A stretch of DNA of 64,000 bases. It comes from Thamnaconus septentrionalis. Lineage: Eukaryota; Chordata; Actinopteri; Tetraodontiformes; Monacanthidae. The stretch spans positions 6,461,966 through 6,525,965 of the forward strand of contig CM020514.1 in NCBI GenBank assembly GCA_009823395.1, given 5' to 3'. Under the pieces are notes generated by a model that did not search any database, was not told where the DNA came from, and worked only from the letters and a program-made list of their open reading frames with translations. The position numbers and the translations under genes were made by a program. This document shows, one piece after another, positions 13,540-25,975 of this stretch. Numbering within the stretch: the first letter of the stretch is position 1; the number at the start of each line of letters is the position of its first letter.

Positions 13540-16500
13540 CACCTGTTCATCCTCCTATCGGAGCAGGGACTGACTCGCCGCAGCCGAACACATGTAGTCT
13601 TTGGCCGAAATTTATATGGAATCTGGCCCCTTTTTTTTTAGAATTAAGTATGTGGATACAAGAGCCAAAAAATATCAGATATTTGGCAGAAACAAGAGGA
13701 TTTTTTTTAAAAAGTAGATGTAAAGGCAAAAGAATGCAAACACAGAATAGACAAAGCAAACATAAAAGGTCTGCAGGGTCTGTACACTTGCCAAGTTAAA
13801 TACAGAAATGATGTTTGACTAATAAATCCTGATGTCAACCGGATGGCCAAAAAAAAGGCAATAGTGGGGTTTCCTGGGGGGGTAGTAAAAGGCAGACAGA
13901 AAAACATATAGCACGCCGCCTTTTGTTTTGAAAAGCTCTGATTTTAACTTTATGTCTGGCAGAGCAGCCTACTAACAGTCTGCTGGAAAACTCCAAATGG
14001 ATGCTTTGTTGAAACATTCCCCCAACACAAACCTATTCCACATTCCGCACGTCCACACTTTGGTCACCAACTTTGCCTTCACTTTCTCCCTACTCAAACC
14101 TCTCCATCCACTTCCAACCATGCAATGCAGATGAACTGTCGAAAAATCTTTCACATCCACCTTGCCAAGCCCCTGTATGAAACATTTTCAGTTAGTCGGG
14201 GTCTTGAATTCCCAGGCCAATTTACTCTGTATTTTTTGTTTTTGACAAAGCCAAGGAGTGACTTTTTCAAAACTCAATTCAGGTAGTGAGTGAGAGCCTA
14301 GAATGCTGCCGTAATAGCAGAACTGGGTCGTAGTTAGTGTTGAAAGAAGAACAAAATTGGTGCTTCAAGCTTTTTTTCAGTGAAATACAATGTTTGGCTT
14401 AACTGGTCTGGCTTTGGCAAAAAGTTGGTTAGCATAGCGGCTAGCCACAGGGCAGTGACGGGGTGCTTTTTTGTTTGGTTATCTTTGTTTGAAATGCGAC
14501 AGACAGAAGTTTCATCCAATTTACATTTCAATTCCCTTTGAAGGTCCAACCCCTGAACAAATGTTTGCTTTGGACTTTGATTAAAGGTAAAAACCGAAAC
14601 ACATCATTTGGAACGTCATTCTCTTGCAGTTTATTTACAGAAACAAAAATTTAGTTTTTTGTTCTCATTTGTCCACTCAATTGTGGCAGATTATGCCAGC
14701 CATAGAGAAACACATTGTGGGGAACCTGGAAAGATTTCTATATGTTTATCAACAGCTGTCAAATTAGTTTTGTGTCAATAAAACTGAAAGTTATTTGTGC
14801 TTCCAACCCCCAGTTTGTGCATTTATTCCTATTCCCACTGGTAAGACCTAAGATCATTTTGTTTCTATAATCCTATTTCTATATAATACATTAAAAAAAA
14901 AACTACAGAAACACAGAAATGAAGTAGAAAACTATTCAGTCATCGTCTCAGCTTCCTCAGTGTGACCAAGCGGACCCGTGACCAAATTTGTTAATTTCTT
15001 GAGAAAATATTTATTCAGTGGGAGCAAATTTAAACATCACCAAACAGGTGTTTATGTCTGCAAGTCACGTTTACCGACGCTCTGAGATCATATCCACACT
15101 TATCGCCTGTGTTTACCGCTGCAGCACTATCTCTCGAGCTGCGTGCGCCCACCTTGGTGAATTTACAAAAATCACTTTTTAGGGAATCAGCAGATGCGAT
15201 GATGTCAATAAATTGGAATCGGCACGAGGCAGGAAATGAGGCTAATAACTTAGTGATTACCTCTGCCAAACACATCAAAAGCCAATCTGTTACATTTATC
15301 TAAGTATTAAAGGATTAAACACGGGCGTGCGTGCGTGAGTGCGTGCGTGTACACACACACACGCACACATATTTCTCTTTAAGGGCGCACAGGATGACAC
15401 ACCGCTTTCACCAGTGTCCCCTTCGTTCTGTTTCCATGTCTCCGCCAGTCCCTGATTGTATATTCCCGAAAGACGATGGGATTGTCCCAACACCAAATTA
15501 GGTCAAATCTGCCAGACGGCGAGGACACGACAAGCACGCAACCTTGATAACGTCAGCCACTGACATGTAACTGCGGGCCAGCGCTGATATTCTGAAACCC
15601 AAACGCAGCTCTTAAACATAATATTTTGACGGTCTGGACTTTCGAAACTATCCCGTGTCCCTGAAACACCCCCTTGGACCGCCACTGACCGCCTAATCCA
15701 GTGACCTGAGCTGGGGGTTGTTGAAAACATGGCCGCTTTCCCGCCTCAGTGTTTACTCGCACGCTGTTCCACCTCACACACCTCGGAGGGTGAAAATAAT
15801 CTTCCCTAAACTCTTTGACCCTCGGCACGTGCCGCCCCGGATCCGCCCCGGTGGGCACAGATCCAGGGCTCATCGTGAAACGGCGAATCTTTTTAATAAG
15901 TCGTCATAAATCGGAGTCACGTTGTAGGATTAATCCATTGCTCCGCTCTCCCTCCCGAACTAACTTTCCTGTTTACTCCCTCCCTCACGCGCTCCGCTGC
16001 TCTGTTTTTCTCCTCACTTGAGTTTCCATTTCAACATCGCCTCCGACTATGCTTCCTGTACCCCCCCTTCCCCGTCCCCCTAACCCCGACCTCACAGGTT
16101 TCTGGCCAGCGCTCTTTGATCTCATCCTTTCCACCATATAAAGGCTTGGAAGTGAAGAGGACACGTGCGACGTGTCACCGTGACTGATCAGGCCTTGAGT
16201 CAAAGTGTTAGAGTGTGTCTAACGTGACAGGAAGAAATTCTGCGGGGCCAGAAACGAAGGGAAAACTACTCTATCTATCTATCCAGGTAGCTAGCTATCT
16301 AGTGAGCTATCTATCAAACAATAAATTTTATTTGTAATGCACTTTACATTAATAGAAATCTCAAAGTGCTACATAAAAACAAGGGTATCTAGCTAGCTAG
16401 CTGGTCATACTCTTTCTGATACTTTAGGTACTCTTCCTTCTTCTTCCAAAAACGCAAATGCCTAATTTTAGCGAAGTCAAGATAAATAATTATGATAAAT

Positions 16501-18104
16501 GAATGAATGATTTATAAATCATAACTATTTATATTCACATTTGCCCCGGTTCCACTTGTGAGGAGGCCGCCGATGTTTTCAGTAATGACGCTGACAATGA
16601 TGATGCAATCATGGTAATGATGGGTTTTGGAAATTTTGCCCCCCCCCTTTGTTCATGCATCGCTACAATCAGCGTTAAACAATTCATTAATTTCCTCGTC
16701 CTTTTCATCGTGCTGACCGAAAGAGTGACGCGCTCTCCTCCTCCGACTTTGATTTCAGCCCCTGTTCTGCATCCAAATAGGCCACATCCAAGTAGCGACA
16801 ATAGGGGGATTTTGATAAGTTATTCATAATCGCAGTCATGCACTCTAACGTGATGTATTTCTTCAACATTATTTTCCACCAAGCGCATGATTCCACATTA
16901 ATAATAGCTGAGTTTGGCCTCTAGTATCTCCTCTGATGGCCACCCTCCCTGTTTCTCCTCACAGCTGCTCAAAACATCATGTCACCTGCAGGCAAAGCCA
17001 GAGCACGTCCACCTCTGTTTGGAAGCGGTTGCCAGAGCTCGACACCCAAACAGAGCTCATGTATCTGAAGTTTACAGGGAGAAGTGGATATATGGAGCAG
17101 CGGCTATCTGATGAGAGCGAAACTCTTATCACTGGAAATATCTAGTTAGGGGAAATTCTAGAAAGTCCGTGTCTCAGAGGTCACTGGCAGGGGCAAGAGA
17201 AACACAGTGAATATGAGAACTGGATGACCCAGAAGCTTTATTTTACGATAACAGGGAAATGGACGACATCTGGCTCGATGTGAAGCTGTAGGACCTTGAA
17301 AAAACATAATCAATTGTTAAAGTTTTAGGGATTTAAAATAAAAACCAAAATCTCGGACAAGTGGAGTAAGTTTCAGAGTAAGTTTCATGTCCTGAATGAC
17401 AATTTTCACCACAGTCTCACAAAAAAATTGTTTTTAATGTTTCGGTGAAATGTGATTAGGCTGAGCACAACTGATGAATAAATCATCTGTTGTTGATTTT
17501 GCACCATAAGTTATTGCCCACTGTCTTAGTTTTCTAATCTTTACCTTTCTCTTTCAAACGCCAAATATCAATCACAGCCCGAGGGCATTCATTCCAACAA
17601 ACTATGTCAAACCACCTCCATGTGCAAACACAGAGCAAAGGGACTGTGTAGTCGGTCATAAGTAAAGCGATAATGCGAAGTGAGTGACTCGTCTGTTAAA
17701 CACGACAAATGTCTATTTGCTCTGAACATCGATGAATCATAAAGAGAGAATACGGCGCGTAAACAGAGGATTAAACTCTTCAGCTTTGTTTGTTCAATAT
17801 TTCAGATAACGAGCGGCGCTCAAAGCATGACGCAAGCGTGGGGATCTGCTGCCCCCGTGTGGGTGCACAAAAGAAAATCATATTCAAATACAATACATTT
17901 GTGTTTCTTCTTTTATTTAGATGTATCTTCTGTAAAGGTTTTTTTTTTTTTAATGTAGAAAGGTGCTTTCAGAAACTATTTTGGTGATCATCAGGCCATC
18001 ACATGACGTACTGTATCAATTTCTGGTCCTGGAAGACAAAATGCTCTTTCAAAAAAAAAAAAAAAAAAGACAACAGGTCTTTTTTTATATACATAAATAA
18101 ATTG

Positions 18105-18142
18105 CGATTATTATAAAATAGTAATCTATTTTATAATAATCG
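18105..18142. repeat. Perfect 17-bp AT-rich inverted repeat, 4-nt loop
   Basis: The arms CGATTATTATAAAATAG and CTATTTTATAATAATCG are exact complements around TAAT. The site lies about 35 bp after a poly-A run and could extrude as a cruciform. Confidence 0.85.
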
Positions 18143-19903
18143 AAATAATCGATATGTATTTGATTCTGAATCCGATCCTACGCTTGAAATGTCTATACTT
18201 CACCTGCAGATGTCAGTATTGAACAACACACACACAATTTGCAAAGGACCCTGTGAATCCACAACTAGCCAATGGTGACATTTTTGGACGCGTTTTCAAA
18301 CCCCATGGCAAACACGTTGCTCTAAAATAGCAACTAAAAACACTCAAGTAAAACACTCCCAGTGCACCTTCTGATACATGTGTCTGACAAAAATGTGTGT
18401 TCAAATCTTAATGGGTTCAGTAATCAGGTGATTTTATAAAAAATATTAACATAAAAACGTGTGACTTCGGTTGTTGCATCGTTTCACAATGACCGTTAAG
18501 GACCTCAATTAACAATAAAGTTTATGGCTTTGTCACTGGTGTACGCCCATCCCATTTAAACTACCCCGGAAACCCCCAGAAACAGCCAGATGAAAACACA
18601 CTGAGGAGTGAGAGTGAGGGGACTCGGCTCTGAAGCCATGACGTAAAAAAGAAAGAAGAGGCAACAACAAACACGGGAGGCAAAATGACAATAACTGGAA
18701 CCAATGAAATGACTCAGAAGAAGCTGACTTTCCCCCCACCCCCGCCTCTCAGTCACAAATGTGCTTTGACTGAAATGGAAACCCGGCAGGTGTTGCCAGG
18801 CAGCATACATACACACATGACCTTTCCTTCAGAATCTCAGACAACTGTGAAGTGAAATGTCATTAAAACAAAAAACAGTGAAGTTGTCCTAATTAACCTT
18901 TTCTATATCAAGGTTTATAAAACATGGATCAATGAACGCTTGGATTTGTCTCTGACTGTCTGTCATGCGTTACGACCGTCTTCATGTCTGTGCAGTTCAA
19001 ATTCTGCACCGCTTTCAATCTAGTTACGAGATCGGACTTTGATGTCATGGGTGTTAAAATAGGCCAGAGATGTGAATGCAGTGAATCAGCCCCCGGGGAT
19101 CTGCGCCTGTATAACCTGGCCTCCATTTTCACGTAACGCCTCTCTCTCTTCTCCTCCGTGTGTTGAAACGCCTGCTTTCATGGAGATCTACTGCGTATTA
19201 GGGCCTCTGTTGAAAGCCTCCTGTTAAAATGCTAGATTTTAGCTTCCTCGTCTCTGAAGAGGCCGACAAGGTGTGAGGGTGAGAGCCAACACCTGACATC
19301 ACGAGGTGTCCTCACCCCTGTGGAGACATTACACACCGAGGGCTGGTCTTCACATGTAAAAGCGCGCCCTTTTTGGAAAAGCGGAACAAACAAAAGAGGG
19401 AAAGGCCGGACTTTTTTCATTTTTGGATGGATAATAGGAAACTCTAGAGACAAAAATTACTTCCGGAGACAGATCTTTAATTCAGCAGAATTCTGAGGAA
19501 GTAGAAGTGCAAGCAGCGTTAACTGAGCCTCTTCTTCACGTCCCTAAAAGAGCTTTTATTTCACAATGTGGATTTGACAATATCGGACATACAGGAAGTA
19601 GCATAAGACTGTGTGCAAGATAGTTAAAGCAGCTCCACTCCTGGTTAAAAAAAGGAAAAATAACAGCCTTAAAAAGGCACTTTTGATGATGATGTCAATT
19701 CTAAAAATGGGAAGCATAATTCACCACTGGCAAGACATGGATATCTGGAACCAGAGATAAAAAAAAATAAAATAACACTTGTCTAATACAAGTATATTAA
19801 ACATCAGTCATAAGTCAAGGGAGCATCGACACAAGACTTAAAACTGTAAATCAAACCTACAAGGGTTTAGAATCTCTCATGAATGTCTCAATCATTACCT
19901 ACA

Positions 19904-19934
19904 CGTAACAATCCACTTTTGATGGATTGTTACG
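19904..19934. repeat. Perfect 12-bp inverted repeat, 7-nt loop
   Basis: The arms CGTAACAATCCA and TGGATTGTTACG are exact complements around CTTTTGA. Confidence 0.8.
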
Positions 19935-21087
19935 CCTGGCTGCCCCGGACGGCATCGTCGCCACTTCACGGCAGCCTCGTCACTGATTACAGGAGAGTTA
20001 CCCTAACGTGCTCTAATCATTAGCTCTTGCCGGGTCAAAGCTGCACATGCCAGTGACTCAGAGCGCCCATCGGGGATGACACATCTCTCCCCCTCACAAC
20101 CACACAATTCCAGGTTTCACAAAGCCGCTCTTTTCACAAAGTTCTCATTTTACTGGCATTTGATGAATGGAGAGGCCGGAGGTTTTTTTGGGGGGGCGGG
20201 GGAGAGATAGGCGAGTGCGATCAGGTTGGGGTGGAGAGAAGAGCTTCACAGAAGCATGTGGGTATTGCAAAATGTCGCTGAATCGGTGATGCAGCCCTCG
20301 CAGGAGGGAAACATGTCCGAAATAAAGTTTTACAAGGGAACCTTTTTTTTTGTAAAACATTAGTGGACCATCCTGAAACTATTAACTTGATGGTGTCCAC
20401 AAAGGTGTTGAAAAACGGTTGCACATTGTCAGACCTATTTCACAGGCAGATAATTAGGGAAGGCTAATGACATTCTTGCCAAAAGCTTCCAACATTTACA
20501 TTCTGAGTTCCATTCTGAGTTTTTGACCCAGCACGAAAAGTAGCAGGTACAAGCACTCATCCCGACAATATTTTCCTCCTGGAATTCAGAACGGGGAACG
20601 AGGAGTCGAACCTGAGTTGCGCCTAGTTGATGTTGATGTTTGTACTTTTTCCCTCTCTTGTGCCGGTCATTTTAAAATGTTCTGTTGTTTCAGCTTACTG
20701 TATTACTCTCCTTTCCCCCTTGGCTCATGATTGTATGTTCTATATGTTCTTTGTTTGAATTGCTGCAACAACAATTGCCATACAGGGGCACAAAAAAATC
20801 ATAATAGTGAGTTAGAATATGTTTTTATAAAAACATTTTTTAGCCTCATTGGTTTCATGTTCACACAAGCTGATATTAAACCAAAATCATACTCTGAAAC
20901 TATGCTAATAACAAAGGAAAGTGAGTATGAATATGACTGTCAATTTTACAGTTGAAGCTTCCATATTCTACCCATTGTCAGACCTTCATTTCTTGGATAT
21001 TCAGTGCAGGTGTCTCATTAAAAGATATACAAAGGTATGTACAAGATGTTGTTAGACATACAAACAGAGATAATGCTGGCTGGGCAC

Positions 21088-21557
21088 CAGTGTTGTCGAG
21101 TAATCTATTACTAAGTAATCCACTACTCTAATTAAACTACTTTTTAAGTAACGGTGTAATGTAACTCGATTACTGTGGCAAAACTGGTAATTATATCATA
21201 ATTACTTTCTCAAGAAACGATTTCGTTACCTTTCCGAAATCTTCTAATTATTTTAACAATATGGGCTGTGCAAAAGGCACCAGTGCTGTACACGAGTTTG
21301 TTCTGTGAAATGTGCAGTTTGTGTTCAGAGAGCAAACATTCATTTGTGTTAAGAGGACAGAGGCAATATTTGGGATTGCAAAATTTGCACTTTATTAAAG
21401 TTCATTCCAAATCACCGAGCGACTGTTTCTTTATCCCTTTTAACTAAAGTAATTGATTGCTTATGAAACAAAGTAGGTAAAGAAGTAATTAGATTACTTT
21501 ATTAAGGAGTAATCAGTAGTTGCATTACGCTTATGGAGTAATTCCAACACACACTGG
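21088..21557. mobile_element. hAT-like non-autonomous element (CAGTGTTG / CCAACAC..ACTGG ends)
   Basis: The left end reads CAGTGTTG followed by GTAAT-rich text, and the right end reads GGAGTAATTCCAACAC then ACACTGG, so the termini are imperfect inverted repeats. The body is rich in AGTAATC/GATTACT words and has no transposase. CAGTGTTGG-type ends are common in fish hAT elements. No convincing 8-bp target duplication was found. Confidence 0.6.
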
Positions 21558-21620
21558 CAAATATGTCTTGATTTAATATGTTCTGTATGTGTGTTTTTAT
21601 GTCTGTGTGAATATTAAATG

Positions 21621-21641
21621 GTGTGTGTGTGTGTGTGTGTG
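21621..21641 (+). repeat. (GT)n microsatellite
   Basis: About ten GT units just upstream of the CpG-rich rdx promoter region. Confidence 0.9.
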
Positions 21642-21955
21642 GTGACGGTGGTAGTAAAATAGGAAAATATAGACATTTCCAGAAGAGGCTGGGGAAGCCC
21701 CCGCCGGGAGGGGGATCTTCACCACGAAACTATGCACTGCAAGTGTGAGCAATGACTGGAGCGCGTACATGACGAGTGGTTAGTCATGCATGATCCGCAC
21801 GCGTTTGTCGCTACCGTGTGACCCGAGTCGTTTCCCGGAAGACTCTTCAAAAGTTGGGGGGGTGGGGGTGGGGTGACGTGGACCCCCCCGCCCCCCATTC
21901 AGCTTGTTCCTCTGCAGGGTTTCAGCGGCGGGGGCGGGGTGAGGGAGAGAGAAGG

Positions 21956-21980
21956 GTGTGTGTGTGTGTGTGTGTGTGTT

Positions 21981-22012
<32 letters not shown>
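21956..22012 (+). repeat. (GT)n microsatellite in the rdx promoter region
   Basis: Two GT runs broken by one GTTGA interruption, ending about 225 bp upstream of the TATA-like box. Confidence 0.9.
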
Positions 22013-22013
<1 letters not shown>

Positions 22014-22236
22014 GGTGAATCCGCAGGACTCGATTCACCACCACGCCTCGGCACGGTTGCACGCATTTCAGTCAGTCAGCCATATTGACTGTCCGCACCT
22101 CTCGGTTTTTCCTCCCCAAAGTCCCGCTTTTTTTCTCCCCTCTCACCACCTTTTTCTTTCGGCCGGGCGCTGAGGACGGCGGCGAGCCGAGCCGAGTGGA
22201 CTCGAAGCCGGCGGCGCTATTTTTACCCGTGGTGGA

Positions 22237-22245
22237 TATATAAAG
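22237..22245 (+). promoter_or_regulatory. rdx: TATA-like box of rdx
   Basis: TATATAAAG lies in CpG-rich DNA. A transcription start about 30 bp downstream, near 22267, would give a first exon ending at the strong donor at 22346. No cap-site data are available, so the start is inferred. Confidence 0.5.
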
Positions 22246-22266
22246 TGGCGGCGGCGGCGGCGGCGG

Positions 22267-22345
22267 CCAGCTGGACTTGCTGCTACTGAGGAAGGGGGGG
22301 GTGACACACAGACAGACGCATCCTCAGGCAGGCGGCAGATAAGAG
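22267..22345 (+). other. rdx: rdx exon 1 (untranslated), predicted
   Basis: The exon end is set by AGAG|GTGAGT at 22345/22346, a near-consensus donor. The start is estimated from the TATA-like box. It contains no in-frame start for radixin; translation begins in the next exon, about 9.4 kb away. A weaker alternative donor, GGG|GTGAGT at 22646/22647, would make a longer exon. Confidence 0.45.
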
Positions 22346-22397
22346 GTGAGTCGGAGTGGAGATCTGCTCCCTAAGCCGTTCAGGGCAGCAGCAACAG

Positions 22398-22439
22398 TAG
22401 GAGGAGGAGGAGAAGGAGGAGGGGGAGGAGGAGGAGGAT
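22398..22439 (+). repeat. (GGA)n purine tract
   Basis: A GGA/GAA run. A (CTT)n run of opposite strand bias follows at 22615-22643, so the two could pair in single-stranded DNA or RNA. Confidence 0.85.
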
Positions 22440-23214
22440 TTAGCTTCTTCTCCCAGCGCTGCTGAGCCGGATAGCGGAACTCCTCTTCTAAATAACACGG
22501 CGGTTCAGGTCGAAGGCGGCGCGCTTCTTCTTCCTCTGCTCCTTCTTCTTTTTGCTCAACTGATGCCCTGAAAGAGGGGGATTGTTCGCTCTTTTCTATC
22601 GGGCTTCCTCTCCATCTTCTTCTTCTCCTTCTTCTTCTTCTTCGGGGTGAGTAGACCGGTGTCACTTTGCGCCCAATTGTTACGCAACAGGACGAGGCTT
22701 ATTAAAGCAGGAGTCGCGGGCTAATTAGACGCCCTTCTTAATTTTAGCCGCGGTGACCTGGATTGTGTCCTGTGCGTCTGCGGGGCCACGTTCGAATGTT
22801 TACGCCGCCCCCATATCATAATTAATAACTGGAAAATAAATGAACCAAGCATGTGGGCACACATGCCGGGTTCGGGTTTAGATGTGTATCTGCCCGCTCT
22901 ATTATGAAGCACCGAACGGAAACAATGTTTGGTTGGTTTTTTGGTTTTTTTGCGCCCTTTGCAACTTTTTTTTTTTGTTTTGTTTTTAAAAGCAGCTCCT
23001 CTTTTCCATGCGACTGACGACTCGCAATTTTGCAGCAGTCGAGAAGGAAAAGCCGTAGCGGCGTGTGCGTTGATGTAACAGTAAACCGCGTTTCGATATC
23101 AACTTTTAACCGTCTTGACGTTTGTGACCGCAGTTCGCAATTCAAGATTCCGCTGACTCTCTCCTTTTCTTCTTCGTCTACTTCTTCTTGTCTCTCGTGC
23201 GTCCGCCTCGGCGG

Positions 23215-23217
<3 letters not shown>

Positions 23218-23257
<40 letters not shown>
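23218..23257 (+). repeat. (CT)n microsatellite
   Basis: About 19 CT units followed by a short ACAC run, in rdx intron 1. Confidence 0.9.
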
Positions 23258-23259
<2 letters not shown>

Positions 23260-23311
23260 GCACACACACACAGCCGCCGAAACTTTGAGCCAAAACCACC
23301 AGTTTGCTCCG

Positions 23312-23321
23312 GTCACGTGAC
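23312..23321. promoter_or_regulatory. Palindromic E-box GTCACGTGAC
   Basis: A perfect 10-bp palindrome matching the USF/TFE3/TFEB binding consensus, inside the CpG-rich part of rdx intron 1. Function is inferred from the motif only. Confidence 0.4.
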
Positions 23322-23735
23322 TAATCCGTCTTTCTCCTGTTACTATGGCGAAGTGGGACGAACGTGCGCGCAGGAAGTTGGGGCGCTAAGTACGACGCGT
23401 GAACCCGAGGGGAAAAGCGTGTCCTCAAAGTCTTTTGACGTCAACGAAGCACGCGCTTGTTTTTTTTTCTGGTTGCAGTGTTTTGTGCGTAAACAGCGAC
23501 TCCCGAATAGCTACAGTCACGTTGACGCGCCCACACGCAGCGACTCCATCTGCCACGAACAGATGCCCTGGACCGTCAGGGGGTCTCTGATTGGCCACTG
23601 TAAGGCAAAGAAAAAGGGGGGGCGCAATATCACTGGCTACCGTGGCCGTCGCTCAAATCCACCTGTTGCTCTCCCTCCCTCCCTTCCTCTCAGCCCCGCC
23701 CCCTCCGCCCGAGGACCAAATTACAGCTCATTTGG

Positions 23736-23786
23736 GAGAGAGGAGAGAGAGAGAGAGAAAGAAAGAAAGAGAGAGAGAGAGAGAGG
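23736..23786 (+). repeat. (GA)n / (GAAA)n tract
   Basis: A purine tract of GA and GAAA units in the CpG-rich part of intron 1. Confidence 0.9.
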
Positions 23787-25242
23787 CTGGCCCGCATCAT
23801 GACAACATGAGATGCCCTCTGACAGCCGGTTTTAGATTTCTCTCCACCGGCCTGTTTACGCAACCTGTTGAATCATCTACGGCTCCAGACGACAGGCGCG
23901 GACTCGGGTCGTCAGGGCTGCATTTCCATGCCAGCGTGTGACGCCTCAGTGTTGTTTTGTGTTGTTTTGCAGCCGAGAAAGCCCCCCAGGGAGGATGCCA
24001 CCACCCAACCTTAGACACGTTGAAGTTTGAATAGTTTTGAAAGGGTCGAACTGATCCAGTTTTATTTGTCGTCGTCGACGACTTGGAGTCTTGACGATGT
24101 CTTTGCACACTAGCTGTGTTAGCCTCAAAAACGGCCCACAGCGTCCCTGTGTCGGTTGCGATGTCCTCGTCGACTCGTTCCCACTGAAGTCGCCTGAAGG
24201 AACATTTCTCTTTGAGCAACGCTCCATTTGTGTTGCATTCCCCCGTCCTCCTGCTACTCACTCTTAGTTGTTATTGACATGATTTACTAAAAGCATACAT
24301 GTGGATTTTCTGTTTAATTTCATGGTCATGGATGCTTACACTGTATTTTTGAACTAACATTGACTGATTAAGGAGGTTAATAGCATGTTAATTGCTCCCA
24401 GACTTGGCTCTTGAATAATGTTTTGCTAAATTGTTTTGCTGGAAGTGTCAAATATTTGCTGGCAGAGCAGGAATCGTGCTATTCATGGCAACAAGCGGCG
24501 AGTCGTCTGGATTGGGATTGGTGTTTTGTTGGACTTCAGGAATGGCGCTCGTGAACAAACTGGAAATAATCACACAACAAAGAATATAGCGGGCGGTTGC
24601 AGCTCCATTGTGACCATTCACTGTGTTGTGGAGGTGCGTGCATGCATTAGTAACGTGTACAGTGGGTGAAAGTTGAGTCAGGTTGTCGGACAGTTATTAG
24701 TCCCTGTGTACTTGTAGTTTCGCTGTTCCTGCGGTTTCTGTCGACCCGTGAGAAGACGCTCGTGTCTCTCTCACTGAACCCAGTTCTGGTAGTGAATCAG
24801 TTCGGGCTAATTGCCCAAGTCCTTCAGGGAAATTAAACTTTTTTTTTTGCTCTCATTCCTAACTGGATTTTTGTCAATTTCTCCTCAAATGTTCCAAATA
24901 TTTACAGTGAACACAGTCTGGTCAAACTGAATTGTTGCACTTGCTTTAAATGTCATGTCCTGAGCTCCTTGTTGATTCACTTTAACACAGTCTTTTGGAA
25001 CGATGGGCCGACAGAAACCCTTGTCTTGCATTCCTGTCGACAGCTGTGAAAACACGTGGCCTCTGGACCGGCTGAGACTTCAAGTCGGAAATTGTGTGCA
25101 TCCATTTTGCTGAGTGTGAATTCAGGATAAGCACACACCTGGTCAGGCCAGTTGTTGTGTTCCAGGCTTCGGTGCAATGTGAATGTGGAACAGTGAAGGT
25201 CTGACACCAACCACACTGGAGCATGTTAACGTCCTTTTACTG

Positions 25243-25975
25243 TAGAGATAGAACGGCATGAAAAAAACTTTACATCACGGTTATTGACCAAAATTATCAC
25301 GATAATCATTATTATCACGATATTGTTGAAACATGCTCAAAATGTTAAAAAAAAAAAAAGTACTTATACACACACTAAAATCATTTAACCAAGTTTTATT
25401 TTGAAAAAACAAATAAAAGAACGAGCACTATTGTGACGCAGCGTCAGCAATAAATAAGTAGCAGCCACCGTACCGAAACTCAAGATGCTGTTTTGCTGCT
25501 GTATGTGCCGTAACAGATAAACTACACATTTCCACTATTCCCCTCATAGGTCCCCACGTTATGCATTCAGCTAAAAGTTAACTTACCTTAAACTCGCTGT
25601 TTAGTTGTGAGTGGTGTTCACTGAGATGGCCCCTTTGCAGAGACTTTCTTATGGCATTTTCTGCAGACAGGTTGATAATCCTTAACCAGTTTCTCCTCAG
25701 CATCCTTTGAATAGACAAAATACACCCAGACTTCGGACTTTGTCTTTTTTTGACAGTGAAAAAATCTTGTCCGCTGAACTGCCTTCCGCCATGTTTACAA
25801 CCAAAGATGCTGTGCATGCGCGCCTGTGTCTGAGGGACCGCTGCTGCTTTTCTGAGCAATGAGCAGTAGGTTTTCAAACTGCGGGAATCAAGCACGGTTT
25901 TGATGAAAATTAGAATTTGCCGTCTCCTCCTTTTTACTGCAGTTTATCATTTTACCGGTAATCGTTACATCCCTA
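25243..25975 (-). mobile_element. hAT-like transposon fragment with a BED-finger exon
   Basis: The right end, TACCGGTAATCGTTACATCCCTA, is the reverse complement of a TAGGGATGTAACGATTACC terminus typical of fish hAT elements. The left end, TAGAGATAGAACGGCATG, is a degenerate match. Between them, on the minus strand, lies a decayed BED zinc-finger exon (25587-25792). The catalytic hAT domain is absent, so the copy is non-autonomous. It inserted into rdx intron 1. Confidence 0.65.
25587..25792 (-). pseudogene. BED-type zinc-finger exon of a hAT transposase, decayed
   Basis: The minus strand starts with an ATG at 25792-25790 and reads a short basic lead. A frame change follows, then VWVYFVYSKDAEEKL with PVCRKCHKKVSAKG. 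After a second frame change comes GHLSEHHSQLNSEFK and a clean donor, AAG|GTAAGT. The aromatic lead, the C-x2-C pair and the closing H-x-x-H-like histidines follow the BED-finger pattern of ZBED/hAT proteins, in which the finger often forms the first exon. At least two frameshifts make it non-functional. Confidence 0.65.

Larger units (their letters stand above)
6294..21087. other. Non-coding upstream DNA
   Basis: Nothing here reads as a gene. Short frames around 11.5-13.0 kb and 14.0-14.6 kb are open on one or both strands but match no family I know. Around 9580-9700 the text resembles the promoter end of fish LTR elements, with a TATTTA word and repeated CACCTG words; this is tentative. Alternating purine-pyrimidine tracts lie near 7441-7470 and 15325-15370, and a GATA/CTAT tract near 16260-16320. 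Stretches near 15030-15290 and 16540-16900 are free of obvious repeats and could be conserved non-coding elements; unproven. Confidence 0.45.
21690..24000 (+). promoter_or_regulatory. rdx: CpG-rich promoter region of rdx
   Basis: CpG density and G+C rise sharply here compared with the flanks. The region contains G-runs (21854-21873), a TATA-like box, the predicted first exon, several GC-box-like words, the palindromic E-box at 23312, and long CT and GA tracts. It is the only strong promoter-like region upstream of the rdx start codon. Boundaries are approximate. Confidence 0.6.

Noticed and set aside
22267..22646. A single long rdx exon 1 ending at the 22647 donor
   Set aside because: Possible, but the donor at 22346 (AGAG|GTGAGT) is closer to consensus and comes first; kept only as an alternative.
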